Assembly (NCBI RefSeq): GCF_016862095.1
Contig: NZ_BOMH01000054.1
Coordinates: forward strand, 1 to 53,853
From: Actinoplanes cyaneus
GTDB taxonomy: Bacteria; Actinomycetota; Actinomycetes; Mycobacteriales; Micromonosporaceae
Direction of reading: 5' to 3'
DNA: 53,853 nucleotides
This document shows, piece after piece, positions 8,471 to 15,932 of the stretch. How positions within the stretch are numbered: position 1 is the stretch's first letter; every line of letters begins with the position of its first letter. The position numbers and the translations under genes are program-made. The notes beneath the pieces were generated by a model. That model searched no databases. It was not told the origin of the DNA and saw only the letters and a list, made by a program, of their open reading frames with translations.

Positions 8471-8531
8471 CTGGTAAGGTTTGCGGCGCAGGTCGCGAAC
8501 TGGCCAGCAGTAAGACAGAAGTGAATAGCAA

Positions 8532-8605
8532 GGTCCTGTGGAGCAGTTGGAGTGCTCGCCGCCCTGTCAAGGCGGAGGTCGCGGGTTCAAGTCCCGTCAG
8601 GACCG
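8532..8605 (+). tRNA. tRNA-Asp (anticodon GTC)
   Basis: A 74-nt tRNA with acceptor GGTCCTG paired to CAGGACC (8598-8604) and discriminator G8605. The anticodon loop CTGTCAA gives GTC, and the T loop is TTCAAGT. CCA is not encoded. The gap to tRNA-Glu is 61 bp. Confidence 0.95.
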
Positions 8606-8620
8606 CAAAGTACCAAGCAC

Positions 8621-8697
8621 GGCCAGGTAGCTCAGTTGGTACGAGCGTCCGACTGAAAATCGGAAGGTCGGCGGTTCGACCCCGCCCCTGGCCACCA
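8621..8697 (+). tRNA. tRNA-Phe (anticodon GAA), with encoded CCA
   Basis: Acceptor GGCCAGG (8621-8627) pairs with CCTGGCC (8687-8693) and the discriminator is A8694. The anticodon loop CTGAAAA gives GAA, and the T loop is TTCGACC. CCA follows at 8695-8697, unlike its two neighbours. It lies 15 bp after tRNA-Asp and ends the cluster. Confidence 0.95.
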
Positions 8698-8721
8698 GGC
8701 CTCTCGCCGGGCACTGAGCAC

Positions 8722-8759
8722 CGTCCACCTGCGGAAACGCACGGTGGACGTTTTGCTTT
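8722..8759 (+). terminator. Strong rho-independent terminator after the tRNA cluster
   Basis: Arm 8722-8733 pairs with 8738-8750, with one bulged base, around a GAAA tetraloop (8734-8737). TTTTGCTTT follows directly. This is the most canonical intrinsic terminator in the window. Confidence 0.85.
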
Positions 8760-8862
8760 CCGGGCCTTTTCCGGCGCCGCGAAATCCGAACTCCGATGAT
8801 CGCCACTCGCCGTCAGTCGCACATCGCTGCATGCTGTCCGGCCCACTTCGATGGGAGCGCAC

Positions 8863-9081
8863 GTGAACGGATACGCGGTCGTCATCGAGCGCGCTGAGGA
8901 CGGCGGCTTCGGCGCCTGGTCTCCTGGCCTGCCGGGTTGTGTCGCGCTGGGAGACACTCCTGACGAGTGCGTCACCGAGATGCGGTCGGCCATCACACTT
9001 CACCTGGGTGGTCTGCGCCAGGCGGGCGAGCCGATTCCCGAACCGACGGCTGTCAGGGTCGACCTGATGCAGGCGACATAG
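8863..9081 (+). CDS. HicB-like small protein (type II antitoxin fold), orphan
   Basis: A 72-aa protein with the HicB-type partial RNase-H-like fold. The signature runs YAVVIERAEDGGFGAWSP, then LPGCVALGDT and an EM..AI helix. HicB proteins neutralise the HicA mRNA interferase. No HicA-like gene lies on either side, and there is no C-terminal DNA-binding extension, so this is a solitary HicB-like protein whose role is unknown. I prefer the GTG at 8863, which has GGGAG at good spacing and places the strand beginning YAVVIE right at the N-terminus, over the ATG at 8851. It follows the tRNA terminator and precedes GC-rich tandem repeats. Confidence 0.75.
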   Translation: MNGYAVVIERAEDGGFGAWSPGLPGCVALGDTPDECVTEMRSAITLHLGGLRQAGEPIPEPTAVRVDLMQAT

Positions 9082-9130
9082 GACGTGGCCGTGTGATGCG
9101 GCCGCCAGTTGCGGGGGCGCCGCCGTTGGA

Positions 9131-9184
9131 CCCGGTGACCCGGTGACCCGGCGGCGCGGCGGCGCGGCGGCGCGGCGGCGCGGG
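9131..9184. repeat. Two adjacent 8-bp tandem repeats
   Basis: About 2.6 copies of CCCGGTGA (9131-9151) run into four exact copies of CGGCGGCG (9149-9180). The block lies between the HicB-like and HxlR genes and is not coding. It is probably slippage-prone. Confidence 0.8.
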
Positions 9185-9301
9185 AATCCGCTGTTCCGAT
9201 CAGTTGGCGGGCCGGCTGTGGTTTCGTGGCGAAGGCACGGTCCTCTCCCGCACGGACCTCACCGGCACAGCCGTTCAGAACGGCTCTGCTGCTGGAGCAC
9301 T

Positions 9302-9718
9302 ATGCTCGGATCGGTGGGGACCAGGCAAGAGATCGGAGCGCTGCCGCCGGAGGCTGATCTGGCTCGGGCCGACTCGTTGGCTCGGAGCATCTTCTCCGAG
9401 GTGGCCAACAAGTGGTCGCTGCTGATCATCGAGTTCCTCGGGCAGCGGACGATGCGCTTCAACGAGCTGCGCCGCGAGGTCGGGGGCATCAGCCACAAGG
9501 TGCTGACCCAGAACCTGCGGACGCTGGAGCGCAACGGCCTCGTCGAGCGGACCGTGCACCCCACCGTCCCGCCCAGCGTGGAGTATTCGTTGACCGAGGC
9601 CGGTGACGCGCTGCGCGATGTGGTCGACGGCATGTGTGGCTGGACGCAGACCTTCCTCGAGCAGATCGAGGCATCCCGCGCGCGCTTCGCAGACGACCAG
9701 CCGGGCAGTGTCTCGTAG
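9302..9718 (+). CDS. HxlR-family winged-helix transcriptional regulator
   Basis: A 138-aa DNA-binding protein of the HxlR family. The core runs from NKWSLLIIEFLGQRTMRFNE, through LRREVGGISHKVLTQNLRTL, to ERNGLVERTVHPTVPPSVEY and SLTEAGDAL; this spacing is diagnostic. A short N-terminal extension precedes the wing domain, and no effector domain is present. The start is ATG 9302, with GGAG about 7 nt upstream; the much longer frame from 9143 reads through tandem repeats and is rejected. HxlR regulators commonly control an adjacent gene. The nearest candidate is the convergent RidA-like gene, but the ends face each other, so that link is weak. The target is unknown. Confidence 0.88.
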   Translation: MLGSVGTRQEIGALPPEADLARADSLARSIFSEVANKWSLLIIEFLGQRTMRFNELRREVGGISHKVLTQNLRTLERNGLVERTVHPTVPPSVEYSLTEAGDALRDVVDGMCGWTQTFLEQIEASRARFADDQPGSVS

Positions 9719-9808
9719 TGTGACCGGGCTGCGGCGTGGTCCAGTCGGTGCCTGACGGCGGCCACCACCTGGACATCGCCGCAGTCTTGGGTGATCCGCC
9801 AGAGAGGC

Positions 9809-10195
9809 CTAGTCGAGCACGGCCACTGCTTCGACCTCGACCAGGTGTTCGGGGACGTCCAGGGCCACGATGCCGAACAGCGACGCCGGCGCGGCGATTG
9901 TGACACCCAGCCGGGCCGAGGCGCGGGCGATGCCGTCGAGCAGCTCCGGCATGCGGGCGGGTTTCCAGTCGACCACGTGGGCGGTCAGCTTCACCACGTC
10001 GTCGAACGTGGCGCCGGCAGCGGCCAGGGCGGTGCCGACATTCAGGTAGGCCTGCTCGACCTGCGTGGCGAAGTCGCCGCCGTCCCACGCGACCTGGCCG
10101 GCGACGTGGATCAGCCGCGAGCCGGTCGCCACCGACACCTGGCGGTAGATCGGGATCTCGGGAAGGCCGGGCGCGTCGATCAACGTGACTGTCAT
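9809..10195 (-). CDS. RidA/YjgF/YER057c-family protein
   Basis: A 128-aa protein of the Rid superfamily, whose archetype RidA hydrolyses reactive enamine/imine intermediates from PLP enzymes. The sequence shows VAGQVAWD, TQVEQAYLNVGTALAAAG, the LTAHVVD strand and a PASLFGIVAL.. end with VEVEAVAVL. The Arg that binds the substrate carboxylate in RidA (normally R in a PARxxV context) appears replaced around APASLFGI. It may therefore belong to a Rid subfamily (Rid4-7-like) without classical deaminase activity; this is inference. It ends facing the HxlR gene and no other gene shares its strand nearby. Confidence 0.88.
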   Translation of the reverse strand: MTVTLIDAPGLPEIPIYRQVSVATGSRLIHVAGQVAWDGGDFATQVEQAYLNVGTALAAAGATFDDVVKLTAHVVDWKPARMPELLDGIARASARLGVTIAAPASLFGIVALDVPEHLVEVEAVAVLD

Positions 10196-10306
10196 GCCGA
10201 CGACTGTAGGAGGCCGGCCCGGAGCCCGGAAGAACGCACTTTTCGCATCTCAGGGCACCTTTGGGTAACCGTCCCGCCGCACGAGACGTGGAGGGCCCGC
10301 AACGAA

Positions 10307-10338
10307 AGCGCCCGGCGGGAGAATTCCCGCCGGGCGCT
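10307..10338 (-). terminator. Terminator hairpin after the RTX-repeat gene
   Basis: Perfect 14-bp arms (10307-10320 and 10325-10338) surround a 4-nt loop, 27 bp beyond the stop of the gene ending at 10365. On the minus strand CTTTCG follows. Confidence 0.75.
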
Positions 10339-10364
10339 GATTCGCTGTGGTGCGTGATGCGGTC

Positions 10365-11528
10365 TTACTTGATGGTGAGCGCCTGCACGCGCTTCATCGC
10401 CTCGGCCGCGGCCTTCGTGCCGGCGGTGGCCTTCGCGGACCGTGCGGCGAGCGCGGACGCGCCGCCCCGCTCCACGAACTCACAGTTGGTGGCCGTGCCG
10501 CCGGCCATCACCCCACAGACGTCCCTGACGGTCTCGGTGCCGCCGTCGAGGGCGTCCCGAGCGGTGTCGCTCCCGATCAGGATCTCATCGTCGGAGACGG
10601 TCTCGCCGACCAGAACGTCGTCCTCGCTGTCGCCGGTGATCCGGTCGTCACCGGCCTCGCCGACGACGACATCATTGCCCGCGCCGGCGGTGATCGTGTC
10701 GTTGCCGCTGGCAGAGCCGTCGCCGTTGTCGCCGACGAGCTGGTCGTTGCCGTTGCCGCCGATGATCCGGTCGCTGTCCGCGCCGCCGGCAACGATGTCG
10801 CTGCCGTCACCCGCGTTGATGGTGTCGGCGCCGTTGTCGGCGACGATCTGGTCGTTGCCGGCCTGACCGAAGATGATGTCGTTGCCCCGGCCGCCGGAGA
10901 CCCGGTCGTTGCCGATGCCCGCGTCGAGGCTGTCGTTGCCGGCCTGGCCGAGGATCGTGTCGTTGCCGGCCTCGCCGAGCACCCGGTCGTTGCCGTTGCC
11001 GGCGTCGATCGAGTCGTTGCCCACGCCGCCGTAGACGTAGTCGTTGCCGTCCTGGCCGAACAGCGCGTCGTTGCCGGCGTAGCCGTACAGCTTGTCGTTG
11101 CCGGCGGCGCCCTGGAGCTGGTCCGCGCCCGAGCCGCCCTTCATGGTGTCGTTGCCGGTGCCACCGTTGGCCAGCAGGTAGACGCCGGTCTTGTTGGTGA
11201 GCGTGTCGTTCTTGTCCCCGAGCGAGACGTTGAGCTTCGTCGTCTTCTTCGAGGTCGTGCACTTCACCTTGGTGTTGGTGACCTTCTTGCAGCCCTTGCC
11301 GGGCTTCAGCGCGACCCGGTCGGCCAGGGTGACGGTGCGGCCGGAGATCGTGATGGTCAGCGCGTTCGCCTGGCCGGCCGCGGCGTTGAACTGCACCCCG
11401 TTCGACCCGACCACCTTCGCGGAGCCGGCTGCGGCCGCCTGCGCCGGGGAAGCGAAGAGGGCGGTCGTGGCCACGGCAGCTGCGGTGATGCCGATCGCGG
11501 CCAGTGCCTTGCGGTTGATCAGAAACAT
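10365..11528 (-). CDS. Secreted hemolysin-type calcium-binding (RTX) repeat protein
   Basis: A 387-aa exported protein. The first ~32 residues are a Sec signal peptide (basic start, hydrophobic run, cleavage near SPAQA-AAA). A small domain of about 85 residues with a Cys pair (KGCKKV..VKCTT) follows. Roughly residues 118-320 are GGxGxDxxx-type nonapeptide repeats (GGTGNDTMK, GGSGADQLQ, GYAGNDALF and so on) that fold into a Ca-binding beta-roll. The C-terminus has another possible Cys pair (DVCGV, ATNCEF) and a basic, Ala-rich helix. No enzymatic domain or type I secretion genes are visible, so secretion by Sec and a structural or surface role are the simplest reading. GGGGGA precedes the ATG. 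The terminator at 10307-10338 closes the unit. Confidence 0.88.
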   Translation of the reverse strand: MFLINRKALAAIGITAAAVATTALFASPAQAAAAGSAKVVGSNGVQFNAAAGQANALTITISGRTVTLADRVALKPGKGCKKVTNTKVKCTTSKKTTKLNVSLGDKNDTLTNKTGVYLLANGGTGNDTMKGGSGADQLQGAAGNDKLYGYAGNDALFGQDGNDYVYGGVGNDSIDAGNGNDRVLGEAGNDTILGQAGNDSLDAGIGNDRVSGGRGNDIIFGQAGNDQIVADNGADTINAGDGSDIVAGGADSDRIIGGNGNDQLVGDNGDGSASGNDTITAGAGNDVVVGEAGDDRITGDSEDDVLVGETVSDDEILIGSDTARDALDGGTETVRDVCGVMAGGTATNCEFVERGGASALAARSAKATAGTKAAAEAMKRVQALTIK

Positions 11529-11806
11529 CGAGGGGTCCCCCGTGAAGAATGGGCGGCGGTGTCGATCACCGCGCGACCCAGATCGTAGAACGGTACCGTT
11601 TCGACGCGCCTCCCCGTTTCGGCTGATTCAGCATCGTCTCGATGTGATGCCGGACACGTCTCCACCGACTTGGAGGTCGTTTGTGGACGCCCGCCACACT
11701 GTTCCGTCCACTGGATACCGACCGCCCCTTGATGCCGAGCGCGCGCTCAATCAGAGTGTTAGAGGAATCGGTCCGGACGGACCTGCTTGCGAGGAGGCAC
11801 GACGCT

Positions 11807-12115
11807 GTGCAGACCTTCACCAACGAGGCCGAGCAGACGGCCTACAACCTTGCCGAGGCGCTGGCCGAAAAGGCGATGTCCTTCATGCTGCACGCCGAGG
11901 AGGCCGCGAACTCGTTCCAGAGCGGGAGGATCGCGATGCGCCGCCAGTTCAAGGCCCGCGGTCTCTCCGAGGGGGAGGCGGACATCCGTTTCAGGGGCAG
12001 CGTGCAGGCGTCCCGGGCGATCTCGGAGAACACGTTCTGCATGTCCCAGGCGTCGATGTACAACACCGCCGCCGCGACGCAGTATGCGAAGGCTCTCTAC
12101 CTGAAGGGTCACTGA
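11807..12115 (+). CDS. Small hypothetical protein, 102 aa
   Basis: Family not recognised. The protein is soluble and mostly helical by composition, with amphipathic Ala/Glu-rich segments (EQTAYNLAEALAEKAMSFML) and a central basic stretch (AMRRQFKARGL). It has one Cys and no signal peptide or membrane segment. I chose GTG 11807 because GAGGAGG lies 9 nt upstream; the frame opens earlier, at 11681, without a ribosome binding site. It stands alone between the RTX gene (divergent) and a convergent minus-strand pair. Confidence 0.6.
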   Translation: MQTFTNEAEQTAYNLAEALAEKAMSFMLHAEEAANSFQSGRIAMRRQFKARGLSEGEADIRFRGSVQASRAISENTFCMSQASMYNTAAATQYAKALYLKGH

Positions 12116-12151
12116 CCCCACGGCCTCGGCGACTCCGCCGGGACGTCCGGA

Positions 12152-12541
12152 TCAGGCCGCCCGGTGGCGCAGCGTCGCGACCGTGGAACCGGCCAGCGCG
12201 AGCAGACAATCAGGCAGCTGGCCGTCGGCGATCGCAGCCCCGAAGAGCGCCTCCCCGGTCGGGGCGTCCCCGTTCACGTAGGCACTGACGAAACGGGCCA
12301 CCCACCGCTTGTCGTAACGAGCGTCGTCGATCCCCGGGAACTCGAGGGTCCAGCCCCCGCTCCCGGGCAGCTCGCCGACCATCGTCGCGGCGAGGCACCA
12401 CGCGACGTCCCAGGCGCCGACCACCCCATCCCGGCTGACGACGGCATCGAAGCTGCTGGCCACGGCATCACTGTCACCGGTGAGAGCGCAGGCCAGGATC
12501 TGCGTGGCGTCGTCGAACGCGTGCTGTGGTGCTTCGGTCAC
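12152..12541 (-). CDS. Hypothetical protein, 129 aa
   Basis: No family recognised. The predicted soluble protein begins MTEAPQHAFDDA and contains a Trp-rich middle (GAWDVAWCLAA, GGWTLEFPGID) and a C-terminal Ala/Leu helix. The composition resembles small helical actinobacterial proteins that occur beside thioesterases. GTG at 12541 is preferred to the longer frame because the added N-terminus is Arg/Pro-rich and unlikely. It lies 55 bp after the thioesterase on the same strand and may be co-transcribed. Confidence 0.6.
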   Translation of the reverse strand: MTEAPQHAFDDATQILACALTGDSDAVASSFDAVVSRDGVVGAWDVAWCLAATMVGELPGSGGWTLEFPGIDDARYDKRWVARFVSAYVNGDAPTGEALFGAAIADGQLPDCLLALAGSTVATLRHRAA

Positions 12542-12596
12542 GTTGCAAACCGTACGCGTCACCGTCAAGGATCGCCTGTGGATCAGCGGCGGGATC

Positions 12597-13016
12597 TCAC
12601 GCCCCGCGGAGCAGGCAGGTGATGCGCGCGGTGCACACCCGTTCACCGCTCTCGTCCTCCAGGACGACCTCGTACGTGGCGACCGCGCGACCCCGGTGCA
12701 CGGGCACGGCGACCCCGGTCACCAGCCCCGAGCGGGCAGCCCGGTGATGGGTGGCGTTGATGTCCACACCGACGGCGAACGGCCGGTCCACGGTCTGGCC
12801 GTGCAGCACCGCGCCGACCGAGCCGAGCGTCTCGGCGAGCACGCAGGACGCGCCGCCGTGCAGCAGTCCGTACGGCTGGGTGTTGCCGTCGACCGGCATC
12901 GTCCCGACCACCCGCTCGGCTGTCGCCTCGGTGATCACGATGCCCATCCGCTCGGCGAGCGCACCGCCTCCGTTGCTGGTGAAGAGGTGCTGCGTGCCGT
13001 CTGCCGCGATATCCAC
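12597..13016 (-). CDS. PaaI-type hotdog-fold acyl-CoA thioesterase
   Basis: A 139-aa hotdog thioesterase. The core helix region HGGASCVLAETLGSVGA follows PYGLL; this is the PaaI/MenI-type active site with His-Gly-Gly and a catalytic acidic residue (Glu in AETLGS). The strand VGVDINATHHRAARSG and VHRGRAVATYEVVLEDESG are also typical. Such enzymes release acids from small or aromatic acyl-CoAs (phenylacetyl-CoA or dihydroxynaphthoyl-CoA). Without menaquinone or phenylacetate genes nearby the substrate is open. First gene of a probable two-gene unit. Confidence 0.88.
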   Translation of the reverse strand: MDIAADGTQHLFTSNGGGALAERMGIVITEATAERVVGTMPVDGNTQPYGLLHGGASCVLAETLGSVGAVLHGQTVDRPFAVGVDINATHHRAARSGLVTGVAVPVHRGRAVATYEVVLEDESGERVCTARITCLLRGA

Positions 13017-13191
13017 GACGGCGTACGTTACCCGCGTATCAACCGGTCACCAGCGATACCCGTCACAGGGGGCGGGACTGCCGTTTGCGTACGCGGGGTA
13101 TTGATGTGGCGGTTGTTTCCGGTGATCCCGCCGGGCAGAGTCGGCGTCCGTAGAAGAGACGCAGACCCCAGAGACCGTCGAAGGAGACGAG

Positions 13192-13443
13192 ATGAGCGAG
13201 CCGCACGAGGTCGTCGAGACCAGGGGCGACGACCGCGTCGACCTGATCACCAGCGACGCGAACAACGACGGCAAGGTCGACGTCTGGGTGTCGGACACCG
13301 ACGGCGACGGCAAGCCCGACCTCTTCCAGTTCGACACGGACGGCGACGGCAAGGTCGACATCACGATGGTGGACCTCGACGAGGACGGCACGCCGGACAC
13401 GATCGTCGACGGCGACGGCGGGCTGCCGCCGGCCGCGAGCTGA
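13192..13443 (+). CDS. Small cytoplasmic protein with four EF-hand-like calcium-binding loops
   Basis: An 83-aa acidic protein. Four consecutive D-x-[DN]-x-[DN]-G loops occur: DANNDGKVD, DTDGDGKPD, DTDGDGKVD and DLDEDGTPD, spaced about 14-17 residues. This pattern matches dockerin/thrombospondin type 3-like Ca loops without the flanking helices of true EF-hands. There is no signal peptide or membrane segment, so it would act in the cytoplasm, which is unusual for this repeat type. AAGGAG precedes the ATG by 6 nt. It ends only a base before the convergent PrsW-family gene. Ca buffering or sensing is inference. Confidence 0.8.
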   Translation: MSEPHEVVETRGDDRVDLITSDANNDGKVDVWVSDTDGDGKPDLFQFDTDGDGKVDITMVDLDEDGTPDTIVDGDGGLPPAAS

Positions 13444-13444
13444 G

Positions 13445-14704
13445 CTACGCCCCGCCGAGAGCGGAGAGCGCGACCCACAGGACGGCGATCGCGACGGCCG
13501 CGGTGCCGATCGCCGAGGCGGTGTGCCGCCAGGAGCGGAGACCTTCGACCGCTTCCGGGTGGCCCAGTGCGATCAGGGTGGCGCGATGCCGCCGTACGTC
13601 GGAATGGGGTTGATCTGTTTGTTCCGAGGCCCGGCTGAGCTCGACGGCCAGCCGGGCTTGGGCACGCTGCAGGCGGCGTACTGTGGCCCGAGCTTCCCGC
13701 CCTGCCTTTTCGGCGGCATGCCGGCGCGCGGCGGCACGGCGTGACCCGGAGCCCAGTGCCCGCAGCTCGCCCTCGGTGATCACCTCGGGGTCGTCCAGGC
13801 CCTGGAGCCGGGCGACGTAATACTCCGCCTCGCGATCGTGTGCGCGACGCACCAGCATGAGGATGAGCACCAGCGGTGGCAGGCCTTTGAAGACCAGCAC
13901 GGCGAGCAGCGCCACCGCGCCGTTGCCGAGCCCCTCCCGGAACAGCGGCGAGTTCCACAGCACGTGGGAGGCCCAGGCGCCGAAGAGCGCGAGCGCGGCC
14001 GTGGCGACCCGGCGCGGCCGGCCCCGGTCGGTGCTGACCACCAGGTAACCGATGCCGGCTCCGGCCAGCGCGCCGAACAAGGTGTGACTCCAGACCCCGG
14101 CCAGGAAGCCGCGGACCAGGAACGTGGTGATCACGGGCTGCACCTGGTCGCCCTGCCCGGCGAGCGCGACCGCGCCGATCGCGAAGACGATGTCCTCGAC
14201 GATCTGGAAGCCGAGCCCGACCATCGCGCCGTAGACGACACCGTCCAGCACGCTGTTCACCTGCGAGCGGGCGATCAGCACGACGGCGATCACGCCGAGC
14301 GTCTTGGCGATCTCCTCGACGGTCGGGCCGGCCAGCGCGGCGCCCCAGTCGGCGGCCAGGCCGGGTGAGCCGAGTTTGGCGATCAGGTTCTCCACGGCGG
14401 TGCTGCCCGGGATGGAGACGCTGGTGGCGACCAGGCCGCCCCAGGAGAACGCGAGGACCAGCAGGCCGGCCGGTTCCCGCTCGAAGAAGTCGAGCTCCTG
14501 GACGAAGAGCCAGAACGGCACGGCGAGCAGGGCGAAGAGGGCGAGCGCGGTGATCGTGGCGATCGGGTAGGAGTCGAGGAACTTCGCGAGGATCTGGGAC
14601 ATCCGCACGGCGCCGGTGGCGAGCAGCGCGATCACCACCCAGAACGCGGGCAGCCGGTACGGAGTGGCCGGGCAGGCGGCACCGGGCCGGACGGGCGAGC
14701 TCAC
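13445..14704 (-). CDS. PrsW-family intramembrane metalloprotease
   Basis: A 419-aa polytopic membrane protein of the PrsW (M82) family, glutamic/metallo-proteases that cleave membrane-embedded substrates such as anti-sigma factors. Motifs: EEIAK at residues 130-134, FQIVED at 166-171, and His207 in WSHTLFGALAGAG, matching the EExxK, FxxxE and HxxxxxxxxG elements. About eight hydrophobic segments precede a basic cytoplasmic stretch (about 300-385) with coiled-coil character, and a final hydrophobic helix follows. Its GTG overlaps the stop of the upstream membrane-anchored gene by GTGA, so the two are coupled; that neighbour could be a partner or substrate. No sigma/anti-sigma pair is adjacent. 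Confidence 0.88.
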   Translation of the reverse strand: MSSPVRPGAACPATPYRLPAFWVVIALLATGAVRMSQILAKFLDSYPIATITALALFALLAVPFWLFVQELDFFEREPAGLLVLAFSWGGLVATSVSIPGSTAVENLIAKLGSPGLAADWGAALAGPTVEEIAKTLGVIAVVLIARSQVNSVLDGVVYGAMVGLGFQIVEDIVFAIGAVALAGQGDQVQPVITTFLVRGFLAGVWSHTLFGALAGAGIGYLVVSTDRGRPRRVATAALALFGAWASHVLWNSPLFREGLGNGAVALLAVLVFKGLPPLVLILMLVRRAHDREAEYYVARLQGLDDPEVITEGELRALGSGSRRAAARRHAAEKAGREARATVRRLQRAQARLAVELSRASEQTDQPHSDVRRHRATLIALGHPEAVEGLRSWRHTASAIGTAAVAIAVLWVALSALGGA

Positions 14705-15282
14705 CGGCCACCCTCGTACCGCAAAGTCTTGGTGCTGGCATCGATGGCCGGCAGGGTGTGATCCAGATCCAGGTCGGCGCCGCTGACGGTGACCTCGATC
14801 GTCAGGCCGTGCGCGACGAAGACCGCGTAACGGCCGCCCCGGTCCCCGGCGGTGTAACCACCCTGCAGGCCGGCCAGCCCACCCGCGGTGGAGACCGCGA
14901 GCTGGGTGCCGGTCACCTGGTATCCCGAGGTGTCGGTGATCCGCTGGCGGAGCCGGACGGCGGCCTGCGGCAGGTCGCCGGAGAAGGGCTGGACCGCGAT
15001 CGAGTACCGCACCGCGCCGAGCCGGAACAGCGCCGTGGCGCGGTCCTCTCCCGGCCGGGTGCCCGTGACGTCGAGCGTCGCACCGGCCGGTGGCACCACG
15101 GTGACCCCGGCACCGACCCGGTACGGCTCACCTCCGGGTATCGCCCGCTGGGCCGGGACGGCACGATCGAGTGCCGGCAGGCCGAGGCAGAGCCCCGCCA
15201 GAATCGCGACCAGGACGAGCGCGCTGAGCAATCCGGGTGTGCTGGGGAGATCGGTGAGATGACGCCGCGTGACCGTCCCCAT
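14701..15282 (-). CDS. Hypothetical single-pass membrane-anchored protein
   Basis: A 193-aa protein not assigned to a family. A short cytoplasmic N-terminus is followed by one transmembrane helix (about residues 17-36, LLSALVLVAILAGLCLGLPA). The rest is probably an extracytoplasmic domain of about 150 residues rich in beta strands (RYSIAVQPFSGDLPQAAVRL, GRYAVFVAHGLTIEVTVSG). It is coupled by a GTGA overlap to the PrsW-family protease, which suggests joint function or substrate-protease pairing; inference only. Confidence 0.75.
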   Translation of the reverse strand: MGTVTRRHLTDLPSTPGLLSALVLVAILAGLCLGLPALDRAVPAQRAIPGGEPYRVGAGVTVVPPAGATLDVTGTRPGEDRATALFRLGAVRYSIAVQPFSGDLPQAAVRLRQRITDTSGYQVTGTQLAVSTAGGLAGLQGGYTAGDRGGRYAVFVAHGLTIEVTVSGADLDLDHTLPAIDASTKTLRYEGGR

Positions 15283-15365
15283 CCGTCCACGCTAACCAGG
15301 ACGCCGGGGTGATGTCCGGCAATCCGTGCGTGCGACCACAGTGGATGGTCGATCAACCTGGCAGA

Positions 15366-15932
15366 TTACGGATTTGTCCGTTTTACCGAAAGGTGCTCAG
15401 GGGTGACCTCCGAGGTCAGCCAGACCCCGTTGGCACTGCGGTGGAACACGTGGCCGGCGGCCGCCATCACGCCCGCCGCCACCTCGAACACCACCACCTC
15501 CGCCGACCGGCGCCGGCCCACCACCAGGGCGGTCGGCACATCGACCGAGAGGTGTACGTGGTGACGGCTGCGCGGCCGCAGCCCGTTCCGCAGGATCGAG
15601 TCGAGGTTCTCCCGCGGGGTGCCGTGGAAGAGCACCGCCGGTGGCGCCACGGGCGGCAGGTCCAGGTCCACCGGAACCCGGCGGGAATGGCCCTGGCTGG
15701 CGCGGATGCGCTCCACCCCGTCCTCGCCCACGGCGACGGCGAAGCGGGACTTGTCGTTGTTCGCCACCACGTGGTCCAGCTCGGTGCGGCTGATGTCCAG
15801 GGCGGCCAGGAAATCGGCGATCGGCACCCAGCCGTTCGCGTCGAGGGTCAGACCGGCCACCTCGGGCCGGTGTCGCAGCACCAGGGACATCCTCCGGCTG
15901 AGGCGGACCTGGTCGCGGGTCAGTTCGGTCAA
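15366..15932 (-). CDS. kptA: RNA 2'-phosphotransferase (Tpt1/KptA family)
   Basis: A 188-aa enzyme that transfers a splice-junction or internal RNA 2'-phosphate to NAD+, releasing ADP-ribose 1'',2''-cyclic phosphate. Family features: LSRRMSLVLRHRPE at residues 11-24, with the catalytic Arg-His pair R20-H21, GWVPI, RIRASQGHS, LFHGTPREN, and the GLRPRSRHHVHLS NAD-binding region. The start I propose is TTG at 15932, overlapping the upstream methyltransferase stop as TTGA. It is needed to include the conserved LTRDQVRLS element; the next Met would truncate the catalytic helix. Bacterial Tpt1 substrates are unknown. Coupling to a methyltransferase hints at RNA processing, and the hen1-pnkp repair pair occurs 28 kb away. 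Confidence 0.9.
   Translation of the reverse strand: MTELTRDQVRLSRRMSLVLRHRPEVAGLTLDANGWVPIADFLAALDISRTELDHVVANNDKSRFAVAVGEDGVERIRASQGHSRRVPVDLDLPPVAPPAVLFHGTPRENLDSILRNGLRPRSRHHVHLSVDVPTALVVGRRRSAEVVVFEVAAGVMAAAGHVFHRSANGVWLTSEVTPEHLSVKRTNP

Noticed and set aside
8398..8697. tRNA cluster as an integration site of a mobile element
   Set aside because: No integrase, no excisionase and no duplicated tRNA 3' end are visible downstream; the terminator directly after tRNA-Phe is intact.
11191..12288. 365-codon plus-strand frame across the RTX gene start
   Set aside because: Its first half is antisense to the RTX protein and its second half is a shadow of the 102-aa gene in a different frame.
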